DNA of 64,000 nt from Desulfitobacterium_A nosdiversum (GCF_049860565.1 NZ_CP172056.1:2170001-2234000), one strand, 5' to 3'; shown: positions 42,440 through 51,183, counted from the stretch's first letter. The notes: a model not told the origin generated them from the sequence alone. Translations and numbers: made by a program.

Positions 42440-42785
42440 TTTGAATCTGAGACTTTTAAACGTAGGAGGTCAAGGGTACTTTTGCCAGAAACCATGATAT
42501 AATTGGATAACGCAGTAAGGCTAGGTCATATCAGCTTTATGTGGGTTATGTGACCGCTTCGCCCGCGCGAAGACTCTGAAGTTAGTTTGTTAATTTGTTC
42601 TTGCACAGGTTAAGCATATCAATGTATATAGGTCTCGCTCTGCTATACTTGGGAGAGCGGCTTCACTCGTTACACGATGCTGTGCCTGCCCGCCTATGGG
42701 GGTAAATAAGAATGGAAGAACATGGTGATATCCAAGCGATCATGGTATAATTAGATGGTAATTATAGTATGAAAAAGGTGAACTA
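42440..42785. other. Intergenic region, no gene seen
   Basis: 346 bp with locally higher G+C (around 42545-42565 and 42650-42700) and several small inverted repeats. I find no frame with a credible start. Confidence 0.4.
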
Positions 42786-43550
42786 ATGGATATCTATCGA
42801 TTACTAGATTTATATAAAGCTAACATTGATGAACGCAGACCCTTCGAGGGAGATATGTTGGAACAACTTAAAGACTATTATCGCATTGGACTCACATGGT
42901 CATCGAATGCACTTGAGGGAAATACCCTTACGGAAAGTGAAACCAAAGTGCTGATTGAGGATGGATTAACCGTTGGCGGCAAACCTTTACGCTATACGTT
43001 TGAGGCCATTGGCCACGCTAAAGCCTATGATTTCATGTTTACACTACTTAAAAATAGAACCATAAAGGAAGAACATATCCTTACCATGCATCGCATGTTT
43101 TATGAGAGTATTGAAAGCGAGTACTCAGGAAAATATCGTGATATGGATGTATTCATCACTGGATCTAAGTATCCTGTAGCTGAACCGAAACGCATTCAGA
43201 CAGAAATGAACGAACTGTTTCAGTGGATCCAGGAAGAAAGAGATAATCTTCATCCGGTTATTTTTGCAGCAGAACTTCATAAACGATTTGTTTTTATCCA
43301 TCCGTTTAAAGATGGAAACGGAAGAATTGCTAGGTTAATCATGAATACGGCACTGATCCAGGATGGATACCTATTAGCCGTGATTCCTCCCATTCTTAGG
43401 CATGAATATATTCAGTTGCTCGAAAAAGCACATAGAGATGATAAACCCTTTGAAGAATTTATAGCAGAAAGAGTCATTGAATCAGAAAAAGAAATTATGC
43501 GCCTTTTGTACATGCCCATACCTAAGCCTGAAAGCGGGCTGGATGTATAG
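42786..43550 (+). CDS. Fic-family protein (putative AMP transferase)
   Basis: 254-residue Fic-domain protein. The active-site loop HPFKDGNGRIAR begins at His172 and is a perfect HxFx(D/E)GNGRxxR motif, so AMP (or other NMP) transfer to a protein hydroxyl is expected. The N-terminal SSNALEGN (39-46) matches the (S/T)xxxE(G/N) inhibitory helix of self-inhibited class II Fic proteins. No DNA-binding domain and no antitoxin gene next to it. AAAGGTGAACTA precedes the ATG. Located in the accessory stretch after the integrase remnant. Confidence 0.88.
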   Translation: MDIYRLLDLYKANIDERRPFEGDMLEQLKDYYRIGLTWSSNALEGNTLTESETKVLIEDGLTVGGKPLRYTFEAIGHAKAYDFMFTLLKNRTIKEEHILTMHRMFYESIESEYSGKYRDMDVFITGSKYPVAEPKRIQTEMNELFQWIQEERDNLHPVIFAAELHKRFVFIHPFKDGNGRIARLIMNTALIQDGYLLAVIPPILRHEYIQLLEKAHRDDKPFEEFIAERVIESEKEIMRLLYMPIPKPESGLDV

Positions 43551-43747
43551 CGAAATTTATACGAGCGAAGATTATTTATATGATAACTTCTTCTTTTATT
43601 GTCTAGGAAATTATGAAGTCGGCAGCCGCCGGCTTTTTTTGCAATTAGCCTTGCTGTTGCTGCTCTTAAGCCAATAAAGGACTTCGCTTCCACAATGTGG
43701 AATATCATATTGGGAATGAAAAATAAGAATTTTGGAGTCGATTGAGT

Positions 43748-43888
43748 ATGCCGAAGAAACGAAAAAAGATCGCTGGCAGGACTAGAGTTTTATTTGACAC
43801 GGGTACAAAGCCTCATGCCTCACCAAAAGATTACTCGAGAAAAGTAAAGCATAAGAAAAAATTAGACCCAAACAACAATAATTATTGA
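43748..43888 (+). CDS. Very basic small protein, 46 aa
   Basis: Short frame (MPKKRKKIAGRTRVLFDTG, then a Lys-rich end KVKHKKK) starting at ATG 43748 with TTTGGAG upstream. About one third of residues are Lys/Arg. Likely an RNA- or nucleic-acid-binding peptide. I do not recognise it. An 11-bp hairpin at 43910-43936 follows. Confidence 0.5.
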   Translation: MPKKRKKIAGRTRVLFDTGTKPHASPKDYSRKVKHKKKLDPNNNNY

Positions 43889-44228
43889 ACTGATTAAAAT
43901 TATAGTTAATTTGATTAACCAAGTAGGTTAATCAAATTTGAAACTTGAGGGATGTTAGTGTATATAGTATGAGAATGGCCGTAAATTGATAAAAAGGTTG
44001 AATGAAATTCTGGCTACTATTGAGTTTTAGGCGGACGGAGGGGCTACCGTTCAAATCTCATAGTGGTTGGAATCTGCTTATATAGGTAACAATACTGAGG
44101 TAGGGTTATGTAAGGGATCATTACAATGCTTGTTAAGGGATTCACGAGTTTTTTCAGCCATTTGACTGAATGCGGAAATATACGGAAGAGACTATACTTA
44201 AGTTAACGAGCGATTGGAGGTAGTTGTT
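43889..44228. other. Intergenic region with hairpin
   Basis: Contains the hairpin TTTGATTAACC / GGTTAATCAAA (43910-43936) with a weak T-run, possibly ending the small basic gene. A GTTCAAATCT stretch near 44052 recalls a tRNA T-arm, but no tRNA can be folded. Nothing else seen. Confidence 0.4.
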
Positions 44229-44342
44229 ATGGGCGATAAAAGTCCTAAGAACAAGGAAAAAAAGAAAAAGAAGGCTGAAAAAAAGGCAAAGTCTATTTCT
44301 CCAATATCTTCTTTAATAGAGCCAACGAACAAACCCAAATAA
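44229..44342 (+). CDS. Lys-rich small protein, MGDKSPKNKEKKKK type
   Basis: 37-residue peptide that opens MGDKSPKNKEKKKKKAEKKA, a short pattern found as a conserved small protein of unknown function in many bacteria, and ends in a Ser/Pro/Ile tail. TTGGAGGTAG precedes the ATG. A terminator follows at 44411-44439. Role unknown. Confidence 0.6.
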   Translation: MGDKSPKNKEKKKKKAEKKAKSISPISSLIEPTNKPK

Positions 44343-44410
44343 TGATATCGAAATTTAGGAATTGTGCTGAAAGAATCTTTCTACTATATTGGTTGAAGTT
44401 TAATTACTAT

Positions 44411-44439
44411 AAATCCAGCTTGCTAGCTGGATTTTTTTT
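44411..44439 (+). terminator. Terminator after Lys-rich small protein gene
   Basis: AATCCAGC / GCTGGATT stem with a short loop and an eight-T run. Confidence 0.85.
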
Positions 44440-44614
44440 ATCAGATGTGTCAACGAATAAAGATCGCAAGAACATATTAAGCAATCAAAAATATATTGAC
44501 ATATGATCACAATGAACATATAATAACGTTATAAAGAACGTTAACATACATTAAAGACTACTACTTATAAGACTGACATGAATAAAACGGACTTGGTTTT
44601 CAGGAGGTGATTAT

Positions 44615-45217
44615 TTGAATTCACACTATCTAAATGAAATCTTGGAGATTGCAAATCACTTTGAACCGAAGGCTAAAGCCTTACCCTATCTAGAGTTAGA
44701 CTCTATGATGCTGTCCCAAGTCGTCGAAGTTGCCCAACAAGTAAGTCAGAATGATATAAACAATATTCATATCCAAAACTGGGTTCGGCGAAAATATCTG
44801 CCCCATCCCTCTAAGAAAAAGTACAACCGAGAACAGGTTGCCAATATTCTTCTGCTTAATGACCTCAGAAATATTTTAACCTTAGAGGATGCATCTCACT
44901 TACTTGGGTTCGTGAACCAAAAGCTTGATGACAATTCCGATGATAGGATCAATCCAGCTAAGCTTTATCGGTATTACAGCGAGATCTTTGATCGAACTCA
45001 ACAAGATTGGGTGAAATCCCTTGAGCATTTATCCGAAGAAGTCAATGATTCATTAGCTGGGGAAGAAATGAGTGATGTTGATAAAGAGAAAGTCGCAGCG
45101 ACCTTAATTATCCTAAATCTACTTGCACACGGTAATCTTTACAAGCAGATTGCACAACATTGGCTGAAAAACATTTCTCATACTTCAGAGCAAGAAGAGG
45201 AACCAGTTACTAACTAA
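44615..45217 (+). CDS. DUF1836-domain MerR-like protein
   Basis: 200-residue DUF1836 protein. The centre holds a MerR-like winged helix: IQNWVRRKYLPHPSKKKYNR, then EQVANILLLNDLRNILTLED and ASHLLGFVN. The family is common in Firmicutes and presumed to be transcriptional regulators. TTG 44615 follows GGAGGTGAT. It lies 48 bp upstream of nfeD-floA, so it may share their transcript and perhaps regulate them. Confidence 0.8.
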   Translation: MNSHYLNEILEIANHFEPKAKALPYLELDSMMLSQVVEVAQQVSQNDINNIHIQNWVRRKYLPHPSKKKYNREQVANILLLNDLRNILTLEDASHLLGFVNQKLDDNSDDRINPAKLYRYYSEIFDRTQQDWVKSLEHLSEEVNDSLAGEEMSDVDKEKVAATLIILNLLAHGNLYKQIAQHWLKNISHTSEQEEEPVTN

Positions 45218-45265
45218 CTGGGTCTAAAAAGGATAATCTGCACATGTTGCAAGGGGGGGAGTATC

Positions 45266-45754
45266 ATGGGTACCGGATGGATTATTAGTTTGTTGGTGTT
45301 AGGAGTCATTCTGCTTTTTCTCGAGATTTTTGTTCCAGGGGGGATTCTTGGAACTATAGGAGTCATTCTTTTAGCAACAGGAGTTTTTGGGGTTGCGGAT
45401 TCTACTGCTCAAGGAATAGCATATGTAATTATTATGCTCATTGTTCTTGGGATATTGATTGCCCTAAGCTTTCGAATTCCTCAGACTAAACGATTTTGGA
45501 AGCGGCTTTCCTTGACCACTGCCCAATCAAAAAGCGGAGGATATGTTGCACCTAACCAGAATCTTGAATGTTTCCTTGGATGCGAAGGAATAGCCCTAAG
45601 TCAATTACGACCCGCTGGAACGGCAGATTTTAACGGAAATAGAATCGATGTCGTAACTGAGGGTGGATTCATATCTAAAGAGACTCGAATCAAAGTGATT
45701 GAGGTTGAAGGTACACGGGTCATCGTACGCGAAATCTCGGATCAAAAATATTAA
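45266..45754 (+). CDS. NfeD-like membrane protein
   Basis: 162-residue protein with two to three N-terminal membrane helices (WIISLLVLGVILLFLEIFVPGG, then IGVILLATGVFGVAD) and a C-terminal OB-fold (CEGIALSQLRPAGTADFNGN) typical of NfeD. NfeD proteins pair with flotillins or stomatins in membrane microdomains. AAGGGGGGGAG precedes the ATG, and floA follows 38 bp later. Confidence 0.88.
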   Translation: MGTGWIISLLVLGVILLFLEIFVPGGILGTIGVILLATGVFGVADSTAQGIAYVIIMLIVLGILIALSFRIPQTKRFWKRLSLTTAQSKSGGYVAPNQNLECFLGCEGIALSQLRPAGTADFNGNRIDVVTEGGFISKETRIKVIEVEGTRVIVREISDQKY

Positions 45755-45769
45755 AAATAGGGAGGTGAA

Positions 45770-45796
45770 GCCCGTTTGACGGGCGAAAAAACATGA
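45770..45796 (+). promoter_or_regulatory. Hairpin and six-codon mini-frame between RBS and floA start
   Basis: The ribosome site GGAGGTGA (45761-45768) is 24 bases from the floA ATG at 45793, too far for normal use. Between them GCCCGT (45770-45775) pairs with ACGGGC (45779-45784). A TTG at 45776 opens a six-codon frame whose TGA overlaps the floA start (ATGA). Either the hairpin shortens the spacing or the mini-frame couples translation. Confidence 0.55.
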
Positions 45797-46797
45797 TTGG
45801 AATTGGAACACTTATGCCTTTAATTCTACTTGCACTAGTCTTAATCGTGATTAGCATTATCTTTACCTTTATTCCTGTTGGACTCTGGATCTCTGCTTTA
45901 GCAGCGGGTGTCAATGTTGGTATCTTTACTCTCGTTGGAATGCGTTTACGGCGTGTTACACCAGCAAGAATTGTTAACAATTTAATCAAATCTCATAAAG
46001 CAGGATTGGATATTACCACTGCCGAACTCGAAGCACACTATCTGGCGGGTGGAAATGTCGATAAAGTGGTAAATGCATTGATTGCAGCTGAACGCGCAGC
46101 GATTCCTCTTAAATTCGAACGTGCCGCCGCAATCGACCTTGCGGGTCGCGATGTCCTTGAAGCTGTACAAATGTCAGTTAACCCAAAGGTCATTGAAACT
46201 CCGATTGTTTCCGCTGTAGCTCAAAACGGTATCGAACTCCGTGTGAAAGCTCGTGTTACTGTTCGGGCCAACATAGAACGCCTTGTCGGTGGGGCAGGAG
46301 AAGAAACCGTTATCGCCCGTGTCGGGGAAGGAATCGTTACGAGTATTGGTTCTTCAGATTCCCATAAAGCCGTACTTGAAAATCCAGATCTTGTTTCTCG
46401 TACTGTCTTAGCCAAAGGACTTGATTCCGGAACCGCTTTTGAAATTCTCTCCATTGATATTGCTGATGTAGATGTCGGTAAGAACATTGGTGCTCAACTC
46501 CAGACGGACCAGGCAGAAGCTGATAAGCGGATTGCTCAAGCTAAAGCAGAAGAGCGCCGTGCTATGGCAGTCGCGAAAGAACAAGAGATGGTGGCCTCAG
46601 TCAGTGAAATGCGCGCTAAGGTCGTAGAAGCGGAAGCAGAAGTTCCAAAAGCTCTGGCTGAAGCCTTAAGAGAAGGGAGAATGGGCGTCATGGATTACTA
46701 CAACATGCAAAATATTATGGCAGATACCAGCATGCGTGAAAACATTGCCCACCCAGATAAAAATAAGACTACAGCCGATGTTACCCCCAAAAAGTAG
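45793..46797 (+). CDS. floA: Flotillin-like protein FloA
   Basis: FloA/YqfA-type flotillin-like protein, 334 aa. An N-terminal membrane hairpin (about 3-50) is followed by the family-specific region AGVNVGIFTLVGMRLRRVTP, the PHB/SPFH-like domain (ARVTVRANIERLVGGAGEET) and a long helical Ala/Glu-rich segment (QAEADKRIAQAKAEERRAMA). It scaffolds functional membrane microdomains. It follows nfeD, as in Bacillus. Its start is unusual, see the preceding entry. Confidence 0.93.
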   Translation: MIGIGTLMPLILLALVLIVISIIFTFIPVGLWISALAAGVNVGIFTLVGMRLRRVTPARIVNNLIKSHKAGLDITTAELEAHYLAGGNVDKVVNALIAAERAAIPLKFERAAAIDLAGRDVLEAVQMSVNPKVIETPIVSAVAQNGIELRVKARVTVRANIERLVGGAGEETVIARVGEGIVTSIGSSDSHKAVLENPDLVSRTVLAKGLDSGTAFEILSIDIADVDVGKNIGAQLQTDQAEADKRIAQAKAEERRAMAVAKEQEMVASVSEMRAKVVEAEAEVPKALAEALREGRMGVMDYYNMQNIMADTSMRENIAHPDKNKTTADVTPKK

Positions 46798-46812
46798 GGC
46801 GGTGAAATTATA

Positions 46813-47307
46813 ATGGATTTTTTCTCCTTCTTACCAATAATCATCATTATCTATGCTATTGTAACGATGTTCAACCCTAAAAATAAAACTCCAAGAAACA
46901 AGCGACAAAATCCTTTTCCATTTCAAGGGACCTGGATGCAAAAAATAGAGGAATTAGAACGCCAAATGTTTCCGCAAGAAGTGGCTGTGAAGCCACCGAC
47001 AAATAGGGGTGAGCCAATGATGCGCTCAAGTTCTGAAGGTTTTGGAAGTGAAGGCTATATAAGTCAAGAAGGAACTTCCGGAACGGAAGGAACATGGGGT
47101 ACAGAGGGAACTCCTGGAACGGAAGGTACTTGGGAATCTGACACATTAAAACTAAGCCCCCAAGATGCTCCAACGAAACAGCCGGAGAAGCAGCAGAATC
47201 CAATGAGTTTACCTAGGATAACTGAAGAGTCCTTAATGCAAGGTGTAATCTGGGCAGAGGTTCTCGGGAAGCCTAGGGCACGAGGTGGATGGTCAAGAAG
47301 GCACTAA
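46813..47307 (+). CDS. Hypothetical protein with Gly-Thr-Glu repeats
   Basis: 164-residue protein: one N-terminal membrane segment (FFSFLPIIIIIYAIVTMF), a basic stretch, then a low-complexity core made of the four-residue unit GTEG (GTSGTEGTWGTEGTPGTEGT) and an Arg-rich end. It starts 16 bases after floA and is co-transcribed with it; a flotillin-associated membrane-tethered protein is plausible. The repeat region suggests variable length between strains. No family recognised. Confidence 0.6.
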   Translation: MDFFSFLPIIIIIYAIVTMFNPKNKTPRNKRQNPFPFQGTWMQKIEELERQMFPQEVAVKPPTNRGEPMMRSSSEGFGSEGYISQEGTSGTEGTWGTEGTPGTEGTWESDTLKLSPQDAPTKQPEKQQNPMSLPRITEESLMQGVIWAEVLGKPRARGGWSRRH

Positions 47308-47336
47308 GGTTACTTTTTTCTAATTTAAAAAACAAC

Positions 47337-47383
47337 CAACCCGCAGTGTAACAGCAAATTGCTACTCTGTGGGTTATTTTTTT
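47337..47383 (+). terminator. Terminator of the nfeD-floA operon
   Basis: AACCCGCAG pairs with CTGTGGGTT (one mismatch), with inner pairing AGCAA/TTGCT, and a seven-T run follows. Confidence 0.8.
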
Positions 47384-47522
47384 AGATAATATTTAAATTC
47401 TTGGTGATTATTATAATATTGTAGCTCTTGTTTTCTTGTAAATTATAATTTTAATAAAATAATATTATCTTTTCCCTAATAGGAGTACAGTCAAATTTAA
47501 TTGTACTCCTATTAAAAAGTGC

Positions 47523-47553
47523 TTGACTTGGAGTTAACTCCAGATGATATGTT
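47523..47553 (+). promoter_or_regulatory. MerR-type promoter/operator 1
   Basis: TTGACT (47523-47528), 19-bp spacer, TATGTT (47548-47553). The spacer holds the perfect 14-bp dyad TGGAGTTAACTCCA (47529-47542). A 19-bp spacer with a dyad between the boxes is the hallmark of MerR-family activation by DNA untwisting. It drives the redox operon at 47.6-53.3 kb. Confidence 0.85.
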
Positions 47554-47604
47554 TATTTTGCAGATACAAAAATGCGAAGAAAATATATCAAAAGGAGTGT
47601 CTAT

Positions 47605-48777
47605 ATGAGTTTTAACATGTATATCCCCACACGGGTTTTGTTCGGAGCTGGAAGGCTGAACGATCTAAAAGAACAAAAGATGCCTGGCAAGAAAGCCATG
47701 ATCGTAATTTCAAATGGAAAGTCCACTAAAGCTAACGGTTATCTAGCCTGTACAGAGGAACAGCTGCATTTGGCCGGCGTGGAAACTGTCGTGTTTGACA
47801 AGGTGGAAGCTAATCCTTTGAAATCGACAGTTATGGCCGGCGGAGCCTTTGCTCGTAAAAACGGTTGTGATTTCATCGTTGCACTGGGTGGCGGCAGCTG
47901 CATGGATGCTGCCAAGGCCATTGCCACAATGGCGACAAATGACGGCGATTGCTGGGACTACATGGGTGGAGGCACCGGAAAAGGGATGCCCATCACAAAG
48001 AAGCCGCTTCCCATCATAGCCATCACCACGACAGCTGGCACAGGTTCTGAGGTGGATCAGTGGGGTGTTATAACCAACGAAGAAACCCACGAAAAGATGG
48101 GCTTCGGCGGTATTGATGAGTTGTTCCCGGTGCTGGCAATCGTTGATCCGGAGCTGATGTGCACTGTTCCCCCGCAGCTTACCGCTTTCCAGGGTTTTGA
48201 CGCGCTGTTCCACAGTGTAGAATGCTATATTTCCGGCATGGCGAACCTAATGGGTGATATGTACGCTTTGACTGCCATCGAAAACGTGGGCCGCAATCTT
48301 GCCAGAGCGGTAAAGGACGGAAATGCTTTGGAAGCCCGCGAAAAAGTCGCGTTCGGCAATACTCTTTCCGGCGCAGTCATGTGTATCAGCGCCTGCACCA
48401 GCGAACATTCCATGGAACATGCGATGTCGGCATATCATCAGGAATTGCCCCATGGGGCTGGTCTCATCATGATCAGCAAGGCCTATTTTACACACTTTAT
48501 TGAACAGCACGTTTGTGACGAACGCTTTGTCCGTATGGCACAAGCGATGGGTATGGAGGAAGCCAAGGAACCGATGGATTTCATTGCTGCATTGACGAAG
48601 CTTCAGGAGGACTGCGGTGTGGCTGATCTGAAGATGTCAGACTATGGCATCAGGCCGGAAGAGTTCGATGAAATGGCTAAAAACGCCAGAGAGACGATGG
48701 GCGGTTTGTTTATGTGTGACCGCAGTCCGCTGAGCCATGAGGATTGTGTTGCGATTTACGAAAAATCCTATCGATAA
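47605..48777 (+). CDS. Iron-containing alcohol dehydrogenase
   Basis: Group III (Fe-ADH) alcohol/aldehyde oxidoreductase, 390 aa. NAD(P)-binding GGGSCMDAAKAIA, TTAGTGSEV, and the metal-binding part with ALFHSVECY, EHSMEHAMSAYHQELPHGAG are present. I start it at ATG 47605 behind AAAAGGAG; an in-frame ATG at 47572 lies before the ribosome site. First gene of a MerR-controlled unit. G+C at third positions is visibly higher than in the genes to its left, as in the next five genes, which suggests acquisition as a block. Substrate is probably a small aldehyde or alcohol. Confidence 0.9.
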   Translation: MSFNMYIPTRVLFGAGRLNDLKEQKMPGKKAMIVISNGKSTKANGYLACTEEQLHLAGVETVVFDKVEANPLKSTVMAGGAFARKNGCDFIVALGGGSCMDAAKAIATMATNDGDCWDYMGGGTGKGMPITKKPLPIIAITTTAGTGSEVDQWGVITNEETHEKMGFGGIDELFPVLAIVDPELMCTVPPQLTAFQGFDALFHSVECYISGMANLMGDMYALTAIENVGRNLARAVKDGNALEAREKVAFGNTLSGAVMCISACTSEHSMEHAMSAYHQELPHGAGLIMISKAYFTHFIEQHVCDERFVRMAQAMGMEEAKEPMDFIAALTKLQEDCGVADLKMSDYGIRPEEFDEMAKNARETMGGLFMCDRSPLSHEDCVAIYEKSYR

Positions 48778-48804
48778 TCAACAAAGCCAGGAGGAATGAA
48801 CGAT

Positions 48805-49230
48805 ATGAGCATAGCCAATGATTTGAGCAACAGTGTGATTTTCCCGAAAGGTGAAAAACTCCCGCCTGAGTTCAGTAAGAATTTTGTGGGTCAGGCATGG
48901 CTTCAAATGCTTGTGCCAGGCGGAAACGAATTCAACTGCCCCATCGGTAATGTGACCTTTGAGCCGGGATGCCGCAACAATTGGCACAAGCACGCAGGTG
49001 GACAGATTTTGCTCGTCACCGGTGGCAGAGGATGGTATCAGGAGGAGGGTAAACCCGCTCAGGAGCTTCATCCGGGCGACGTGGTGAAAATTCCGGCAAA
49101 CGTAAAGCATTGGCACGGCGCGGCACAAGACAGCTGGTTTGTCCATCTCTCCGTCGAAACCAATGTTCAGGCAGGACCTCCTGAATGGCTGGAGGTTGTG
49201 TCTGATGAAGATTATAACAAGCTGAAGTAA
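48805..49230 (+). CDS. Cupin-domain protein
   Basis: 141-residue single-domain cupin. Motif 1 is CRNNWHKHAGGQILLVTGG with the metal His pair and Glu position replaced by Gln; motif 2 is PGDVVKIPANVKHWHGAA with the last His. Related proteins (TM1287-like) accompany aldo-keto reductase and CMD genes in many anaerobes. I start it at ATG 48805, ten bases after AGGAGG; ATG 48796 touches that site. It lies 27 bp after the alcohol dehydrogenase. Enzymatic role unknown. Confidence 0.82.
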   Translation: MSIANDLSNSVIFPKGEKLPPEFSKNFVGQAWLQMLVPGGNEFNCPIGNVTFEPGCRNNWHKHAGGQILLVTGGRGWYQEEGKPAQELHPGDVVKIPANVKHWHGAAQDSWFVHLSVETNVQAGPPEWLEVVSDEDYNKLK

Positions 49231-49246
49231 AAGGGAGATAACAGAT

Positions 49247-50389
49247 ATGGATAAAAAATTCGGTTTTGGCTGCATGAGGCTGCCCCTGCTGGATCCCAAT
49301 GACCAGACCTCCTTCGATACCGAGACGTTCAACAAAATGGTGGATACTTTTCTGGAAAAGGGTTTTACTTACTTTGACACCGCTTATGTTTATCATGGTT
49401 ATCGCTCTGAAGACGCAGTTCGAGAGTCTCTTGTAAAGAGACATCAAAGAAACGAGTTCGAACTGGCCACTAAGCTGCCGATGAGAGACTTTCAGTCTGC
49501 GGAGGATATGGAACGAATTTTCAATGAGCAGCTGGAAAAGTGCGGCGTGGATTATTTCGATTACTATCTGCTTCATAATATCGGCGTGAACAGTTATAAG
49601 AAGGCCTGTACGTTCGACAGCTTTGGGGTCGGCCTGCGAAAAAAGCAGGAGGGCAAAATCAAAAACTTCGGCATGTCTTTCCATGATACGCCGGAACTGT
49701 TGGACGAGATTCTATCGGTCCATCCTGAGTTGGATTTTGTTCAGCTGCAAATCAATTATATCGACTGGGAAAACCCCGGAATTCAATCCAGAAGGTGCCA
49801 CGAGGTGGCAAGAAAGCACGGAAAGCCCATTATTGTTATGGAACCCTGCAAGGGGGGAAACCTTGCTCTTGTTCCAGAAAAAGCCAAAAAGCTGATGAAG
49901 GAATATAATCCGACAGCGTCGGTTCCTTCCTGGGCCATCCGATTTGCCGCCAGTCAGGAGGGTGTAATGATGGTGCTCAGCGGTATGAATACGATGGAGC
50001 AGCTGCTTGACAATACGTCCTACATGGCGGATTTCAAGCCCTTAAGCAAAAAAGAATACAAAATCATCGGACAGGTCGTCAATATTATCAATGAAAACAC
50101 AGCTATTCCCTGCACAAGTTGCAGATACTGCGAGAAAGGCTGCCCACAGAACATTGCGATCCCGGATTACTTTGCCCTTTATAACGGTGCGAAGCGTGCG
50201 GTGACCAACAATATTTCGAGCCAGTTCATTTATTATTTGAATCTCTCCGCTAAACACGGCAAGGCTGGCGACTGCATCAGCTGCAAGCAGTGTGAAAGCG
50301 CTTGTCCGCAGCACCTGAAGATCACGGAACTGTTAAAGGATGTTTCTGCCACATTTGATGTAACCCCCGCATTCCCGACGAAGAAATAA
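49247..50389 (+). CDS. Aldo-keto reductase with C-terminal 2x[4Fe-4S] domain (AKR-1)
   Basis: 380-residue protein: an aldo-keto reductase barrel (1-~275) with the full catalytic tetrad Asp44, Tyr49, Lys76 and His110, followed by a ferredoxin-like tail with CTSCRYCEKGCPQ and CISCKQCESACPQ. The tail should bind two 4Fe-4S clusters, so electrons may come from ferredoxin or flavodoxin as well as NAD(P)H. Starts 16 bp after the cupin behind AAGGGAGAT. Closely related in layout to the gene at 54.5 kb. Substrate unknown. Confidence 0.88.
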   Translation: MDKKFGFGCMRLPLLDPNDQTSFDTETFNKMVDTFLEKGFTYFDTAYVYHGYRSEDAVRESLVKRHQRNEFELATKLPMRDFQSAEDMERIFNEQLEKCGVDYFDYYLLHNIGVNSYKKACTFDSFGVGLRKKQEGKIKNFGMSFHDTPELLDEILSVHPELDFVQLQINYIDWENPGIQSRRCHEVARKHGKPIIVMEPCKGGNLALVPEKAKKLMKEYNPTASVPSWAIRFAASQEGVMMVLSGMNTMEQLLDNTSYMADFKPLSKKEYKIIGQVVNIINENTAIPCTSCRYCEKGCPQNIAIPDYFALYNGAKRAVTNNISSQFIYYLNLSAKHGKAGDCISCKQCESACPQHLKITELLKDVSATFDVTPAFPTKK

Positions 50390-50399
50390 GAGGTAAGTT

Positions 50400-51152
50400 A
50401 TGAGAATCAGTAAAACAGCAGAAACGAATCACAAGGAATTGTTCCCTAACCACAAATCCACGCTAAAAATTACCGACCCGGAATTGATCGAGCTGTTCGA
50501 CAATTTCGCGTTTGACGAAGTGCTCAGCTACGGCAATCTGGACACCGCAACCCGGCTTAAAGTCATACTGGCTTCCCTCATTGCTATGCAGACCTTGAGC
50601 GAATATAAGGTCATGCTGGGCGGTGCACTGAACGTCGGCGTCACCCCTATCGAAGTGAAGGAGATTGTCTATCAGTCCGTGCCGTATGTTGGCATTGCCA
50701 AAGCCTTTGACTTTATCCATGTCACCAACGAGATCCTGGAGAGCCGGGGCGTCAAGCTGCCATTGGAAGGACAGTCCACGACCTCACCGGAAACGCGATA
50801 TGAAAAGGGCCTTACGCTGCAAAAAGAGATGTTCGGTGAGATGATCGACAATATGTATAAGGAATCACCGGAAAACCAGATCCATATTCAGAAATATCTG
50901 TCCGCCAATTGCTTCGGCGATTACTACACCCGCACGGGGCTGGACATCAAGACACGGGAACTTTTGACCTTTTCCATGATTCTGTCTTTGGGAGGATGTG
51001 AACCGCAGCTGAAAGGACACATTCAGGGCAACGTTAATGTAGGCAACGATAAAGAGACGCTGCTCAGCGTGGTTACACAGCTGCTGCCCTATGTGGGATA
51101 TCCGCGCACGCTGAATGCGATCCGGTGCCTGAACGAGGTGATCCCTGAGTAA
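50400..51152 (+). CDS. Carboxymuconolactone decarboxylase-like protein, two CMD domains
   Basis: 250-residue protein with two CMD/AhpD-type helical domains. The first (about 40-110) reads LDTATRLKVILASLIAMQTL and VTPIEVKEIVYQSVPYVGIA; the second (about 165-245) reads LDIKTRELLTFSMILSLGGC and NDKETLLSVVTQLLPYVGYP. The CxxC of peroxiredoxin-type AhpD is absent. It lies 10 bp after AKR-1 and before a flavodoxin, a set that recurs in anaerobes and is assumed to act on carbonyl or hydroperoxide compounds. Confidence 0.82.
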   Translation: MRISKTAETNHKELFPNHKSTLKITDPELIELFDNFAFDEVLSYGNLDTATRLKVILASLIAMQTLSEYKVMLGGALNVGVTPIEVKEIVYQSVPYVGIAKAFDFIHVTNEILESRGVKLPLEGQSTTSPETRYEKGLTLQKEMFGEMIDNMYKESPENQIHIQKYLSANCFGDYYTRTGLDIKTRELLTFSMILSLGGCEPQLKGHIQGNVNVGNDKETLLSVVTQLLPYVGYPRTLNAIRCLNEVIPE

Positions 51153-51183
51153 TCAAGAAACAGAAAGTGAGGGACGAGGGATT

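Noticed and set aside
44030..44075. tRNA-like T-arm (GTTCAAATCT) as a possible second att site
   Set aside because: Only ten bases agree with the tRNA-Pro end, the acceptor and CCA are missing, and no cloverleaf folds.
47481..47512. Hairpin AGGAGTACA/TGTACTCCT upstream of promoter 1 as a terminator
   Set aside because: No T-run on either strand; the floA operon already has a terminator at 47337-47383. It may be a regulatory site, but nothing supports this.
49016..49684. 222-codon minus-strand frame opposite cupin and AKR-1
   Set aside because: Spans the boundary of two well-supported genes and shows no family features.
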